This document shows, one piece after another, positions 1-8,773 of a stretch of DNA of 32,954 nucleotides. The stretch is from assembly GCA_016871135.1 (NCBI GenBank), contig VFZQ01000003.1, positions 1 through 32,954 of the forward strand, written 5' to 3'. The notes under the pieces were generated by a model, which saw nothing but the letters and a program-made list of their open reading frames with translations, had not been told where the DNA came from and searched no databases. Source of the stretch: Acidobacteriota bacterium (GTDB lineage Bacteria; Acidobacteriota; Terriglobia; Bryobacterales; Bryobacteraceae). Both the position numbers and the translations under genes were made by a program. The stretch's first letter is position 1, and each line of letters begins with the position of its first letter.

Positions 1-936
1 CTGGGCGGGGAGGAGGGCCTTGTAGATGTCGTCGTCGACGAAGGCGGCCTCGTCGACAACGATGAGAAGGGGATTGGAATATCCGCGCACGGTTGGCTCG
101 CTGTCCGGCAGGCCGATAACCTGGGTTTGGTTGGGTAATTCGAAGCCTTCGGCGATGGGCTTTACCTTCTTTCCCAGGAGTTTTATGGCCGCGGCGCGGG
201 CTTTGTCGAGGATGTGGCCGGACTGGCGGCTGGAGGGGCCGGCGAGGAGGATGATCTGGCCGGGGTTCTGGATGGCGGTGTGGAGGACCCTGAGCGCGGC
301 GGCGGTGGATTTGCCGGTTTGGCGCGCGCCGAGGACGAGGGTCTGGCCGGAGTTGTCGGTCATGATCTGGGCCTGGAGGGGGTCCGGCGTGAAGCCGAAG
401 TTCTGCTTGGCCCAGAGGAGGATATCCGCTTCGACGGCCGGTGTAGGTGTAGCGACCGGTGCGGGGAACTGGGACAGGTCGACCTGGTCCGCGGCGGTGG
501 CGGGTTCGAAGGAGTCGGCGAGCGGAGCGGGCTCGGGGACGGGTGGATCGGAGTCCTCGAGGGCGGGCTCGAAGGAGGAAGGGTCCTGAGGGGTCCTGGG
601 TAAGTCCTTTGTTTGCAACGGAGGAGTCCGTTTTGGACGTTTTTCTCCGCTTTTTTTCAAGCGGAGCATGGCGTTGATGAGGCGGTTGCGGGTAAGGGTA
701 GCGTTGGAGATGGCGCGGTCGAAGACGGGCTGGAGGGAGCCGTCGGAGGCGCCGAGGCGTTCGATGTTGAGGATGACGTCCTCGTTGGTGGCGCCGGGCT
801 GGAGGGAGCGGACGACGGCGTCATAGTGGCCGGAGAGGTCGGCATTACGGACGAAATACTTGCATTTTATCTGCCAATTGATGGCGGCTAGCTCGTCGGC
901 GAGCTGGATTTCCTGGACGTTAGCGGGTTGCCACAT
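1..936 (-). CDS. Terminase large subunit-like ATPase (partial, runs off window start) with an N-terminal helical region
   Basis: Manual minus-strand translation from ATG at 936 is open to position 1: MWQPANVQEIQLADELAAINWQIKCKYF...LGARQTGKSTAAALRVLHTAIQNPGQIILLAGPSSRQSGHILDKARAAAIKLL...SNPLLIVVDEAAFVDDDIYKALLPAQ. Walker A (GARQTGKST) and Walker B (LLIVVDEAAF) with terminase-like spacing. Not in the ORF track because it lacks a stop inside the window. The overlapping plus ORFs at 26-891 are antisense. Confidence 0.68.
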   Translation of the reverse strand, partial: MWQPANVQEIQLADELAAINWQIKCKYFVRNADLSGHYDAVVRSLQPGATNEDVILNIERLGASDGSLQPVFDRAISNATLTRNRLINAMLRLKKSGEKRPKRTPPLQTKDLPRTPQDPSSFEPALEDSDPPVPEPAPLADSFEPATAADQVDLSQFPAPVATPTPAVEADILLWAKQNFGFTPDPLQAQIMTDNSGQTLVLGARQTGKSTAAALRVLHTAIQNPGQIILLAGPSSRQSGHILDKARAAAIKLLGKKVKPIAEGFELPNQTQVIGLPDSEPTVRGYSNPLLIVVDEAAFVDDDIYKALLPAQ

Positions 937-1060
937 GTCGCGGCTCGGCAAAACGGGTGTAGTGTTTCCGGTAGGAGCTTTCGGAGTGGCGGCGACACAG
1001 CCAGAGAGGAACTGCTAAAGGCGTTGGACGCCGAAGAAGACGAAGAGGGGGAGCAAGAGT

Positions 1061-1066
1061 CATAAT
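1061..1066 (+). promoter_or_regulatory. -10-like CATAAT, 7 nt before antitoxin ATG 1074
   Basis: CATAAT-gggagca-ATG. Confidence 0.5.
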
Positions 1067-1073
1067 GGGAGCA

Positions 1074-1367
1074 ATGGCAACCGTCCACATGAGCGAAGCC
1101 GAGGTAGCTCGCGATCTTCACGCCGCGCTGGCCAAGGTGCAGCAAGGCGTCGAGATCGTCATCGAGCAAGACCACCGGCCCGTTGCCGTGCTGAAGCCGT
1201 CCGCATCCACACGCCCAGGCCGCAAGCTCAGCGAGTGCATCGCCATGGCGAAGGCTTACGAAGCCAAGTTCGGCTACGCGCCCATCCCGGACGAGGACTT
1301 TGCCAAAGACGTGCAAGCGGGCATCGACTCCCGCCGCGATTCGTTCGAGCCGCCGGCTTGGGATTAA
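1074..1367 (+). CDS. Type II antitoxin, Phd/YefM-like
   Basis: MATVHMSEAEVARDLHAALAKVQQGVEIVIEQDHRPVAVLKPS... is typical of the Phd/YefM fold. It lies 3 bp upstream of a PIN-domain gene. ATG 1074 is preferred over ATG 1065 because CATAAT lies 7 nt upstream. Confidence 0.82.
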   Translation: MATVHMSEAEVARDLHAALAKVQQGVEIVIEQDHRPVAVLKPSASTRPGRKLSECIAMAKAYEAKFGYAPIPDEDFAKDVQAGIDSRRDSFEPPAWD

Positions 1368-1370
1368 CGT

Positions 1371-1784
1371 GTGGGACTAGTCCTCGACTCCAGCGTGCTC
1401 ATCGCGGCGGAACGGGAGAAACGCCCGGTCAGTCAGCTTCTCGCGTCGCTCTCCGCTGAACATTCCGAAACCGAGTTCCTGCTGTCTTCCATCTCGGTGA
1501 TGGAACTGGAACACGGCTGGCATCGCGCCAACACGCCCGAAGCCGCCGCCAAGCGCCGCCGATATCTCGATGAAGTGCTAGCCATCCTGCCGGTGGAACC
1601 GTTCACGCGCGAGATGGGCGTGCTTGCCGCCAAGATCGACGCCGACATGAAGAAGGTAGGGCTCGTCATCGCTACCGCCGATCTGCTGATCGGAATCACG
1701 GCTCTGCATTACGGCTACGCCCTTGGAACCCGCAACGTCCGCCACTTCCGAATGATCCCAGGGCTTCAAGTGCTCTCTCTTTAG
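1371..1784 (+). CDS. PIN-domain toxin, VapC-like ribonuclease
   Basis: MGLVLDSSVLIAAEREKRPV...SSISVMELEHGWHRA...VIATADLLIGITALHYGYALGTRNVRHFRMIPGLQVLSL: PIN acidic residues (LDSS, E, D) and a C-terminal 'TRNVRHF' motif. GTG start. Confidence 0.88.
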   Translation: MGLVLDSSVLIAAEREKRPVSQLLASLSAEHSETEFLLSSISVMELEHGWHRANTPEAAAKRRRYLDEVLAILPVEPFTREMGVLAAKIDADMKKVGLVIATADLLIGITALHYGYALGTRNVRHFRMIPGLQVLSL

Positions 1785-1951
1785 CCGCCACCTTCCTTCG
1801 TTCTCAAACATTCCACAACGGTCCTCGCCGTGAAGGTTGAAGCTGCGCCGCGTCGCGCCCTTGGCCGCTCCGGGCCGTTGCAGACCGAATCCTCTTGTGT
1901 ACGGCGCGGGCTCGCTGCTGGAACGTGGCGGGCGATGGATGGCCGCCAAAT

Positions 1952-4900
1952 TTACTTCACGATGACCGCGGGGACTTGGGCGTCGCGGACGAGTTTGTTG
2001 AAGCCGGCGATGTCAGCGGCGAGGAGGCCGTCGAGCTTTTTCAACTGCGCGTTGAGTTTGGTCGCGAGGTCCTCGAAGACCTGATTCACCTGGGCCGTCG
2101 GCGCGCCTTCGTTTTGCTGAATCACGCTGAGTAGCGCGGCGAGTTTGTTGTTGAGCTTGATCGGGAAGTTGAGGGGGTCCTGGTTCGACTGCAGTTTCGT
2201 CTGGTAGATCTCTTCCTCGATCACCGTGAGCTCTTTCGACAACTTCTTACCCGCCTCGATGGCCTTGGCGGCGTCCTTGATCGAGGCCATGCGCTTCACT
2301 TCATCGTCGATCTGCTTGCGCGCGTCGCGGATTTTCGACACCGCTTCGTTGGCTTGTGTGACTTTGTCGCGCACTTGGATCGAGAGCTGCAGTTGCTTGT
2401 CAAAATCCTCTTGCGTGCCCGGCACGCGAGGGTCTTTCTTCAAGACAAACGGTTGCGTGTGCGAGACGCCGTCAACGGTGAGTTTGACCTGATAGCGGCC
2501 CGTAGTGGCGACTGGCCCACGGTTCGAGCCGGCCCAGTAGATGAGGCCTTGGAAGGTGGCCGCGTCGGGATGGCGCATGTCCCATACGAATTGATTGAGG
2601 CCCGCGGCATTGGAAACCACCGGGGCAGTCTCGCCTTCGCCTGCGGCGGGTTTGTCCTTGGTCGAGAACTTCTTGATGAGCTTGCCGGAGGCGTCCAGAA
2701 TTTCGATGACGACTTCTTCCTTGGCCTTATCCTTCAACATGTAGTGGATGACGACTCCGCCGGGGGGATTGGCACCCGTGGCGGCGGGCCCTCGGCGGCG
2801 AAATCCGCCAGAGATCCGATAGGCCTCTTCGGGGGCGAACAGGGTTGTGTCGGATTTGAGTTGTTGGACGAGATGGAGGTCGTCGAGGATCCAAAACGAG
2901 CGGCCTTGCGTGGCGACGACGAGATCGTTGTCGCGTTTTTGGAAGGCCAGGTCGGTGATCGGAACGGTGGGAATATTGAGGTTGAATTTCTGCCAGTTGT
3001 CGCCGTCGTCGTAGCTCAGATATAAGCCGGTCTCGGTGCCGGCGAAGAGCAGGCCTTTGCGGTTGGGGTCCTCGCGGACGACGCGCGTGAAGGCCGCGCC
3101 GTCGATACCGTTGACGATCTTGGTCCAGGTCTTGCCGTAGTCGGTGGTGCGGTAGAGATAGGGGCGAAGATCGTCGGACTTGTACATGGTCGCGGCGATG
3201 TAGGCTTTGGCCGGGTCGTGCGGAGAGGCTTCGATGGAGTTGATCTGAATCCATTCGGGGATGCCGCGCGGGGTGACGTTGTCCCACTTCTTGCCGCCAT
3301 CGCGAGTGACATGAACGAGACCGTCATCGGAGCCGGCCCAGATGAGGCCTTTGGTGAGTTTCGATTCGTCGACGGTGAAGATGGTGCAGTAATATTCCAC
3401 GCCGGTGTTGTCGCGGGTGATCGGTCCGCCAGAGGGGCCTTGTTTGGAGCGATCGTTGCGCGTGAGGTCGCCCGAAACCGGTTCCCACACGCGGCCGCCG
3501 TTGGTTGATTTGAAAAGCACGTTGCCTGCGGTGTAGAGAGTGTTCGGATCATGCGGCGAGAATAGTAGAGGGAAGTTCCACTGAAAGCGGTAGCGCATGC
3601 CCTCGGCACCGTAGCCCATGGGATTATCGGGCCAGACATCGATGCGCGACGTGTTGCCGGTGCGGTGATCGTAACGGGTGAGATAGCCGCCGTATGAACC
3701 TGCGTAGACGATGTTGGAGTCTTTGGGATCGGGAGCAATCCAGCCGCTTTCGCCGCCGCCAACGTCCCACCAATCCTTCTCGCTGATGACGCCGCCGTTA
3801 CCCCGGCTGGCGATGCGAATTGTCGAGTTGTCCTGTTGCGCGCCGTAGACGATGTAGGGGAACTGGTTGTCGGCGAAGACGCGGTAGAACTGGGCAGTCG
3901 CTTGATTTTGCGCGGTCCAGCGGCGGCCGCCGTCGTTGGAGACGTTAGCACCGCCGTCGTTGCTTTGGATCATGCGGTCGCTGTTGTTGGGGGCGATCCA
4001 AAGATCGTGGTTGTCGCCGTGCGGTGTCGGGATGGCATTAAAAGTCTTGCCGCCGTCGTCACTGCGAAAGAAACCAACGTTGAGAACGTAGACGGTGTTG
4101 GGCTTTAAGGGATCGGCGTAGATGCGGGAGTAATACCAGGCGCGCTGGCGAAGGCTGCGCTGTTCGTTGACCCGGGTCCAGGTGTCGCCGCCGTTGTCGG
4201 AGCGGAAGACGCCGCCGTCTTCGGCTTCGATGATGGCCCAAAGACGTTCGGGATAAGCGGGAGAAACGGCGACGCCGATCTTACCCTGCAAGCCTTTCGG
4301 CGCACCGGGATTGTGGCCGATTTCTTTCCAGGTTTCGCCGCCGTCGACGGACTTGAAGAGTCCGGAACCCTTGCCGCCGGACTCCATCGACCAGGGGCGG
4401 CGGATGACTTGCCAGAAGCCGGCGTACATGATGTCTGGGTTGGAGGGATCGATGGCAAGATCGACGCAACCGGCCTCGGGGCCGCGCGTGAACGGCTGTT
4501 TCCAGGTTTTGCCGCCGTCGACCGATTTGAAGATTCCACGCTGTTCGTTGGGTCCGGACATGTGGCCGAGCGCGCAGACGTAGACGAGGTCGGGGTTGCG
4601 AGGATGCACGCGGACGCGGCCGATTTGGCGGGTGTCGGCGAGCCCGAGATGCTTCCAGGTCTTGCCCGCGTCGGTGGATTTGTAGACACCGTCGCCGTGC
4701 GAGGCATTGCCGCGGATGGCCTGCTCCCCCATGCCCACGTAGACGATGTTCGGGTTTGAGTCGGCAACGGCGAAGGCACCGACGGAGCCCGTGTTGAGTT
4801 GACCGTCCGAGACCGGTTGCCAGCTCGCGCCGCCGTTGGTGGTCTTCCAGACACCACCGCCGGTGCCGCCGAAATAGTAGACATTTGGCTGCGAAGGGAC

Positions 4901-5026
4901 GCCGGCAACGGCGACGACGCGGCCTCCGCGATTGGGCCCGATGGAGCGGAAGTCGAGGCCCTTGAGGAGCTTGGCGTCCTGCGCGGTGCAGGCGAGAGAG
5001 GTGATCAAAACGGCAAGGCGAAACAT
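1952..5026 (-). CDS. Secreted BNR/Asp-box (VPS10/sortilin-like) beta-propeller protein, usually annotated 'glycosyl hydrolase'
   Basis: Many 'S.DGG.TW' Asp-box repeats (KTTNGGASW, KSTDAGKTW, KSVDGGKTW, RSDNGGDTW), signal peptide MFRLAVLITSLACTAQ, C-terminal coiled region. Start moved to ATG 5026 (ORF-track start 5059). Confidence 0.85.
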   Translation of the reverse strand: MFRLAVLITSLACTAQDAKLLKGLDFRSIGPNRGGRVVAVAGVPSQPNVYYFGGTGGGVWKTTNGGASWQPVSDGQLNTGSVGAFAVADSNPNIVYVGMGEQAIRGNASHGDGVYKSTDAGKTWKHLGLADTRQIGRVRVHPRNPDLVYVCALGHMSGPNEQRGIFKSVDGGKTWKQPFTRGPEAGCVDLAIDPSNPDIMYAGFWQVIRRPWSMESGGKGSGLFKSVDGGETWKEIGHNPGAPKGLQGKIGVAVSPAYPERLWAIIEAEDGGVFRSDNGGDTWTRVNEQRSLRQRAWYYSRIYADPLKPNTVYVLNVGFFRSDDGGKTFNAIPTPHGDNHDLWIAPNNSDRMIQSNDGGANVSNDGGRRWTAQNQATAQFYRVFADNQFPYIVYGAQQDNSTIRIASRGNGGVISEKDWWDVGGGESGWIAPDPKDSNIVYAGSYGGYLTRYDHRTGNTSRIDVWPDNPMGYGAEGMRYRFQWNFPLLFSPHDPNTLYTAGNVLFKSTNGGRVWEPVSGDLTRNDRSKQGPSGGPITRDNTGVEYYCTIFTVDESKLTKGLIWAGSDDGLVHVTRDGGKKWDNVTPRGIPEWIQINSIEASPHDPAKAYIAATMYKSDDLRPYLYRTTDYGKTWTKIVNGIDGAAFTRVVREDPNRKGLLFAGTETGLYLSYDDGDNWQKFNLNIPTVPITDLAFQKRDNDLVVATQGRSFWILDDLHLVQQLKSDTTLFAPEEAYRISGGFRRRGPAATGANPPGGVVIHYMLKDKAKEEVVIEILDASGKLIKKFSTKDKPAAGEGETAPVVSNAAGLNQFVWDMRHPDAATFQGLIYWAGSNRGPVATTGRYQVKLTVDGVSHTQPFVLKKDPRVPGTQEDFDKQLQLSIQVRDKVTQANEAVSKIRDARKQIDDEVKRMASIKDAAKAIEAGKKLSKELTVIEEEIYQTKLQSNQDPLNFPIKLNNKLAALLSVIQQNEGAPTAQVNQVFEDLATKLNAQLKKLDGLLAADIAGFNKLVRDAQVPAVIVK

Positions 5027-5034
5027 TGGTTGAA

Positions 5035-5040
5035 ATTGTA
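5035..5040 (-). promoter_or_regulatory. -10-like TACAAT, 8 nt before BNR protein ATG
   Basis: TACAAT-ttcaacca-ATG. Confidence 0.55.
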
Positions 5041-5094
5041 GCAAGGGGAGTGAGAACATTTGCCGGCGTTCCGCGCAAGACTACTTGTGGATCA

Positions 5095-5517
5095 GTGTCT
5101 CCCGTGAAAGGCATCGGATTGACAAGCCGGCCTGGACCGAAATTCTGGCTACTGGTGCTTGGACTGGCCGTGGTCGCGATGGCGGCGGCGTGGCTGGCGG
5201 CGGATCGCCCTCCCGACCTGTGGCTTGAGGTGGAGCTGCAGGGCCCAGTCGCCGAGGGAAGCGTTAGCATGAACGCGGCCGGGCGGGACGAAGATCGTGC
5301 GACGCTGGGGGCGCTGCGGGTAATTGATGAGCGTTCGATGACAGCGAAACTCCCGTTTGCGACGTCGAGGCCGGACCCTGTTGTGATCATTCGCGCCGGC
5401 GGGCTGCGGGTCGTAGAATTTCGCCTGCCGCTGGCGCGCGAAGAGGATTGGAGCGTGTGGACCGAAGGCGCGGGCGGGTATGCGTATCGATATCGAGTGA
5501 GAAAGCTGGAACCGTGA
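5095..5517 (+). CDS. Hypothetical protein with an N-terminal transmembrane segment
   Basis: In-frame GTG 5095: VSPVKGIGLTSRPGPKFWLLVLGLAVVAMAAAWLAADRPPDLWLEVEL... One hydrophobic helix followed by a soluble beta-rich part. Ends at GTGA overlap with the next ORF. Confidence 0.55.
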   Translation: MSPVKGIGLTSRPGPKFWLLVLGLAVVAMAAAWLAADRPPDLWLEVELQGPVAEGSVSMNAAGRDEDRATLGALRVIDERSMTAKLPFATSRPDPVVIIRAGGLRVVEFRLPLAREEDWSVWTEGAGGYAYRYRVRKLEP

Positions 5518-5795
5518 TCTCGAAAACGGGTCTAGGATTCGCGGCCGTTTATGTCGTGGTGGCGATGTATCTCATCTACGACGACCGGAATGCGCAGGGC
5601 GGTGGGTGGATCAATTTGCACGGGATGCTGTCGGGCATCGCAACGCTGCCCGCGGCCGCCGTGTGCGAACTTCTGGGATTTCGGCCCGATTACAAAAGCA
5701 ACTTGCACATGGGCGTGATGGTGACGATTTGCGCGGGCCTAGTCTATTGGGTGGTTAGCGGCGTCCAAAACATGTTTACCAAATTCTCCGGTTGA
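5514..5795 (+). CDS. Small integral membrane protein (hypothetical)
   Basis: In-frame GTG 5514 overlaps upstream TGA (GTGA). MISKTGLGFAAVYVVVAMYLIYDD...LSGIATLPAAAVCELLGF...MGVMVTICAGLVYWVVSG: about three hydrophobic segments. Confidence 0.55.
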   Translation: MISKTGLGFAAVYVVVAMYLIYDDRNAQGGGWINLHGMLSGIATLPAAAVCELLGFRPDYKSNLHMGVMVTICAGLVYWVVSGVQNMFTKFSG

Positions 5796-5802
5796 AACGC
5801 GG

Positions 5803-5808
5803 CACAAT
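5803..5808 (+). promoter_or_regulatory. -10-like CACAAT, 6 nt before M2 peptidase ATG
   Basis: CACAAT-agtgcc-ATG. Confidence 0.5.
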
Positions 5809-5814
5809 AGTGCC

Positions 5815-7593
5815 ATGCGAGTTCTTCTACTGGCGGCCGCCGGGGCCGCGCTGTTCGGACAGACGGTGCAGGAGGCGAGGGCGTTCCTCGACGCCGCCGA
5901 GGCCGATCTGCTCAAGCAGAGCAACTACTTGAATCGCGCCCAGTGGCTGCAATCGACCTACATCAATCCCGACAGCGAAATGCAGGCGGCGCTGGCGAAT
6001 GAGCGCTACATCGAATCGGCGAAGGGCTATGCGAAGGCCGCGACGAAGTTCGACAAGTTGAAACTGCCGCCGGAGTTGGCGCGGAAGATGACGCTGTTGA
6101 AGATCAGCCTGACGCTGGCAACGCCGTCGAACCGGAATGAGGCCACGGAACTGACGCAGCTTGTGGCGAAGATGGAATCGGCCTACGGTTCGGGCAAGTT
6201 TTGCCGCGACGCCGCGGCGGACAAAGGCAAGTGCCTGGACCTGACGGCGATCTCGTCGCTCATGGCGACCAGCCGCGATGCGAAGGAATTAGCCGATTTA
6301 TGGCAGGGCTGGCACCGCATTTCGCGGCCGCTGCGGAAGGATTACACGCGTTTCGTGGAGCTCGGCAATAAGGGCGCCAAGGAGTTGGGCTTTGCCGATA
6401 AGGGCGCGATGTGGCGGTCGAAGTACGATATGACGCCGGATGCATTCGCGAAGGAGGTCGACCGGCTGTGGGAGCAGGTCCGGCCGCTCTATGTGAAGCT
6501 GCACGCCTACACGCGGATGCGGCTGCGCGAGAAGTACGGCGCTTCGGTGGTGCCCGCGAACGGCCCGATTCCGGCGCATTTGACGGGCAACATGTGGGCG
6601 CAGTCGTGGGACAACATCTACGACGTACTGGAGCCCAAGAACGCGGCGAAGAATTTCGATCTCACCGAGAAGTTGAAGGAGCGCAAGCTGAACGAGATCG
6701 AGATGGTGCGCTACGGCGAGCGGTTCTTTCAGTCGCTCGGATTCGCACCGCTGCCGAAGACGTTTTATGAGCGCTCGTTGTTTGTGAAGCCGCAGGATCG
6801 AGAAGTGGTGTGCCATGCGTCGGCGTGGGACGTCGATAACGACGAAGACCTGCGCATCAAGATGTGCATTCAGATCACGGGCGAAGAGTTCGCGGTGATT
6901 CATCACGAACTCGGGCACAACATCTATCAGCGGGCCTACCGGCAGTTGCCCTATCTGTTCCGCGATTCGGCCAACGACGGGTTTCACGAAGCGGTGGGCG
7001 ATACGATCGCGCTGTCGATCACGCCCGAGTATTTGGTGAAGGTCGGGCTGCTCGATAAGCCTACCGATCCAAGTGGCGATATCGGACTGCTGCTGAAGCA
7101 GGCGCTGGCGAAGGTGTCGTTCCTGCCGTTTGGATTGATGATCGACCAGTGGCGTTGGAAAGTGTATTCCGGCGAGATCACGCCGGCCAATTACAACGCT
7201 AAGTGGTGGGAGTTGCGGCGGAAGTATCAGGGGGTCGACGCGCCGGGACGCGGCGAAGGCGATTTCGATCCGGCGGCGAAGTATCACGTGGCGGCGAATG
7301 TGCCGTACACGCGGTACTTCCTGGCGCACATTTTGCAGTTTCAGTTTCACCGCGCGCTGAGCCAGGCGGCGGGATGTAAGGATCCGTTGCATCGCTGCTC
7401 GATTTACGATTCGAAGGAAGCGGGCAAGAGGCTGAACGATATGCTGGCGTTGGGGCTGAGCAAGCCGTGGCCCGATGCCTTGCAGGCGATTACGGGCAAG
7501 CGCGAGATGGACGCGACGGCGATCAAGGACTACTTTGCGCCGCTGGAGAAGTGGCTGGATGAGCAGCTCAAGGGGCAGCCGGTGGGGTGGTAG
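5815..7593 (+). CDS. M2 family zinc metallopeptidase (peptidyl-dipeptidase A / ACE-like), secreted
   Basis: HHELGHNIYQRAYRQLPYLFRDSANDGFHEAVGDTIALS: HExxH plus downstream glutamate as in family M2. N-terminal signal MRVLLLAAAGAALFGQ. Confidence 0.93.
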   Translation: MRVLLLAAAGAALFGQTVQEARAFLDAAEADLLKQSNYLNRAQWLQSTYINPDSEMQAALANERYIESAKGYAKAATKFDKLKLPPELARKMTLLKISLTLATPSNRNEATELTQLVAKMESAYGSGKFCRDAAADKGKCLDLTAISSLMATSRDAKELADLWQGWHRISRPLRKDYTRFVELGNKGAKELGFADKGAMWRSKYDMTPDAFAKEVDRLWEQVRPLYVKLHAYTRMRLREKYGASVVPANGPIPAHLTGNMWAQSWDNIYDVLEPKNAAKNFDLTEKLKERKLNEIEMVRYGERFFQSLGFAPLPKTFYERSLFVKPQDREVVCHASAWDVDNDEDLRIKMCIQITGEEFAVIHHELGHNIYQRAYRQLPYLFRDSANDGFHEAVGDTIALSITPEYLVKVGLLDKPTDPSGDIGLLLKQALAKVSFLPFGLMIDQWRWKVYSGEITPANYNAKWWELRRKYQGVDAPGRGEGDFDPAAKYHVAANVPYTRYFLAHILQFQFHRALSQAAGCKDPLHRCSIYDSKEAGKRLNDMLALGLSKPWPDALQAITGKREMDATAIKDYFAPLEKWLDEQLKGQPVGW

Positions 7594-7602
7594 AGCCGTC
7601 AG

Positions 7603-8532
7603 CTACAGCGGTATTGGCGGTATGGTGATCGACGCCGGCGGCGCGAACGCCTCCCCGCTGACCAACTGGCCGGGGAATTTGTGCACCGTGGCCAGCATCT
7701 GCGTCACCTTGACCGCGGGCCGAATGATCTCAAACCCGCTGGAAAGCCAGACAGCATAGGCATTCGCCATCGATGTCGCTGCCGGGTCGCCCGCGTTTCC
7801 CAGGTACTGTTGGAGTTGCGGCCGCAGGAAACCACGGCTTACATAATTGTGTCCGCTCATGTCCTGAAGCAGCATGAACGGCGTCGCGTGCATCGGCGGC
7901 GGGGACGTTGAAGCGTTCCAGTTGGCATACGGCGGGTAGGCATTAGGCACATTTGTATGGATCTGCCCGGTGTAGGAGCGTAGAATCATGTCCAGAAAAT
8001 CGGCCCACTTCTCGGCAACCTGATCGGAGGCCCCTCCGTTCCGCAAGCGCTGCGTGAACTGCCAGCGCGTTGTGAACACACTGCTCACCGATCCGATCGG
8101 GATGGTAAGCGCCGATCCCCTTACCTGGGCGCCGCGAATCAATGCTCCTCGGAACCAGTCCGCCACCGAGTCCCGCGTCGCTTCCTTGGCGGCCCGCAAG
8201 ATCGTCGTCCAATTCGGGATCACGAAGATCTTGCCAGCCCGGGGACTCGGGCCGTTCCTGGCCGCCGTTGAAAAGCGCCAGTTATACCCGTCCGCAGTCG
8301 GCGTGTTGCAGCTGACGTACTCCCGTAGATACCAGTTGATCTCGTAAGGATCCGTCGTCTTGAAATTCATCTCGATGATGTCCACGGCCGGCAAGCCGTA
8401 GCGAGCCGCAAGGGACTGCCAGTTCTCCCCATCCGCGATCAAGTGCGGAATGCTGTTCGGCGGTGTGTAACTGATGGGTACCAACGTTACCGGGGATGGT
8501 TTCTTCTCATTACCTGGCTTGAGTTGCGGCAT
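7603..8532 (-). CDS. LysM-like domain protein of unknown function
   Basis: N-terminal IPHLIADGENWQSLAARYGLPAVDIIEMNFKTTD...GKIFVIPN resembles a LysM module. The C-terminal ~200 aa are unassigned. Strong Shine-Dalgarno AGGAGG (8546-8541) 8 nt upstream. Confidence 0.7.
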   Translation of the reverse strand: MPQLKPGNEKKPSPVTLVPISYTPPNSIPHLIADGENWQSLAARYGLPAVDIIEMNFKTTDPYEINWYLREYVSCNTPTADGYNWRFSTAARNGPSPRAGKIFVIPNWTTILRAAKEATRDSVADWFRGALIRGAQVRGSALTIPIGSVSSVFTTRWQFTQRLRNGGASDQVAEKWADFLDMILRSYTGQIHTNVPNAYPPYANWNASTSPPPMHATPFMLLQDMSGHNYVSRGFLRPQLQQYLGNAGDPAATSMANAYAVWLSSGFEIIRPAVKVTQMLATVHKFPGQLVSGEAFAPPASITIPPIPL

Positions 8533-8640
8533 GACAACGACCTCCTAGAGTTGTGAATTGCATCGGCCGCGGATATGTAACTCCCGATTGAGGGTTTTCG
8601 CCTCGGGCTGTCGATAGGCAAGAGCTATCGATTCCGCCGC
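8533..8640 (-). promoter_or_regulatory. Candidate structured 5' leader of the LysM protein gene
   Basis: Hairpins TCGATAG-N7-CTATCGA (8611-8631) and CCCGA...TCGGG (8583-8607), followed by AGGAGG SD (8541-8546) 8 nt before ATG. Confidence 0.4.
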
Positions 8641-8773
8641 CGTTAATGGGAAGTGTGAAAAAGCGGGGAATATCCCATCATGCCCGGCTTGAAAAAAAAC
8701 GTGATTGGGGAGTTTCGCTTGCTGTCCGCGTTTTGGGGGCGTCGATTTGATAGTATCGTCGTCACGGAGAGCC

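Noticed and set aside
26-891. Plus-strand ORFs (187, 129, 72, 92 aa)
   Set aside because: Antisense to the terminase-like minus ORF that contains Walker A/B motifs; low-complexity Gly/Arg composition.
4140-4860. Recurring 'ccaggt..t.gccgccgtcg' DNA similar to a repeat array
   Set aside because: These are codons for Asp-box repeats (DGGKTW) in the beta-propeller, irregularly spaced; not CRISPR.
4281-5390. 369-aa minus ORF
   Set aside because: Out-of-frame with the BNR protein on the same strand; Arg-rich, no signature.
6298-7392. 364-aa minus ORF
   Set aside because: Antisense to the M2 peptidase with clear HExxH motif.
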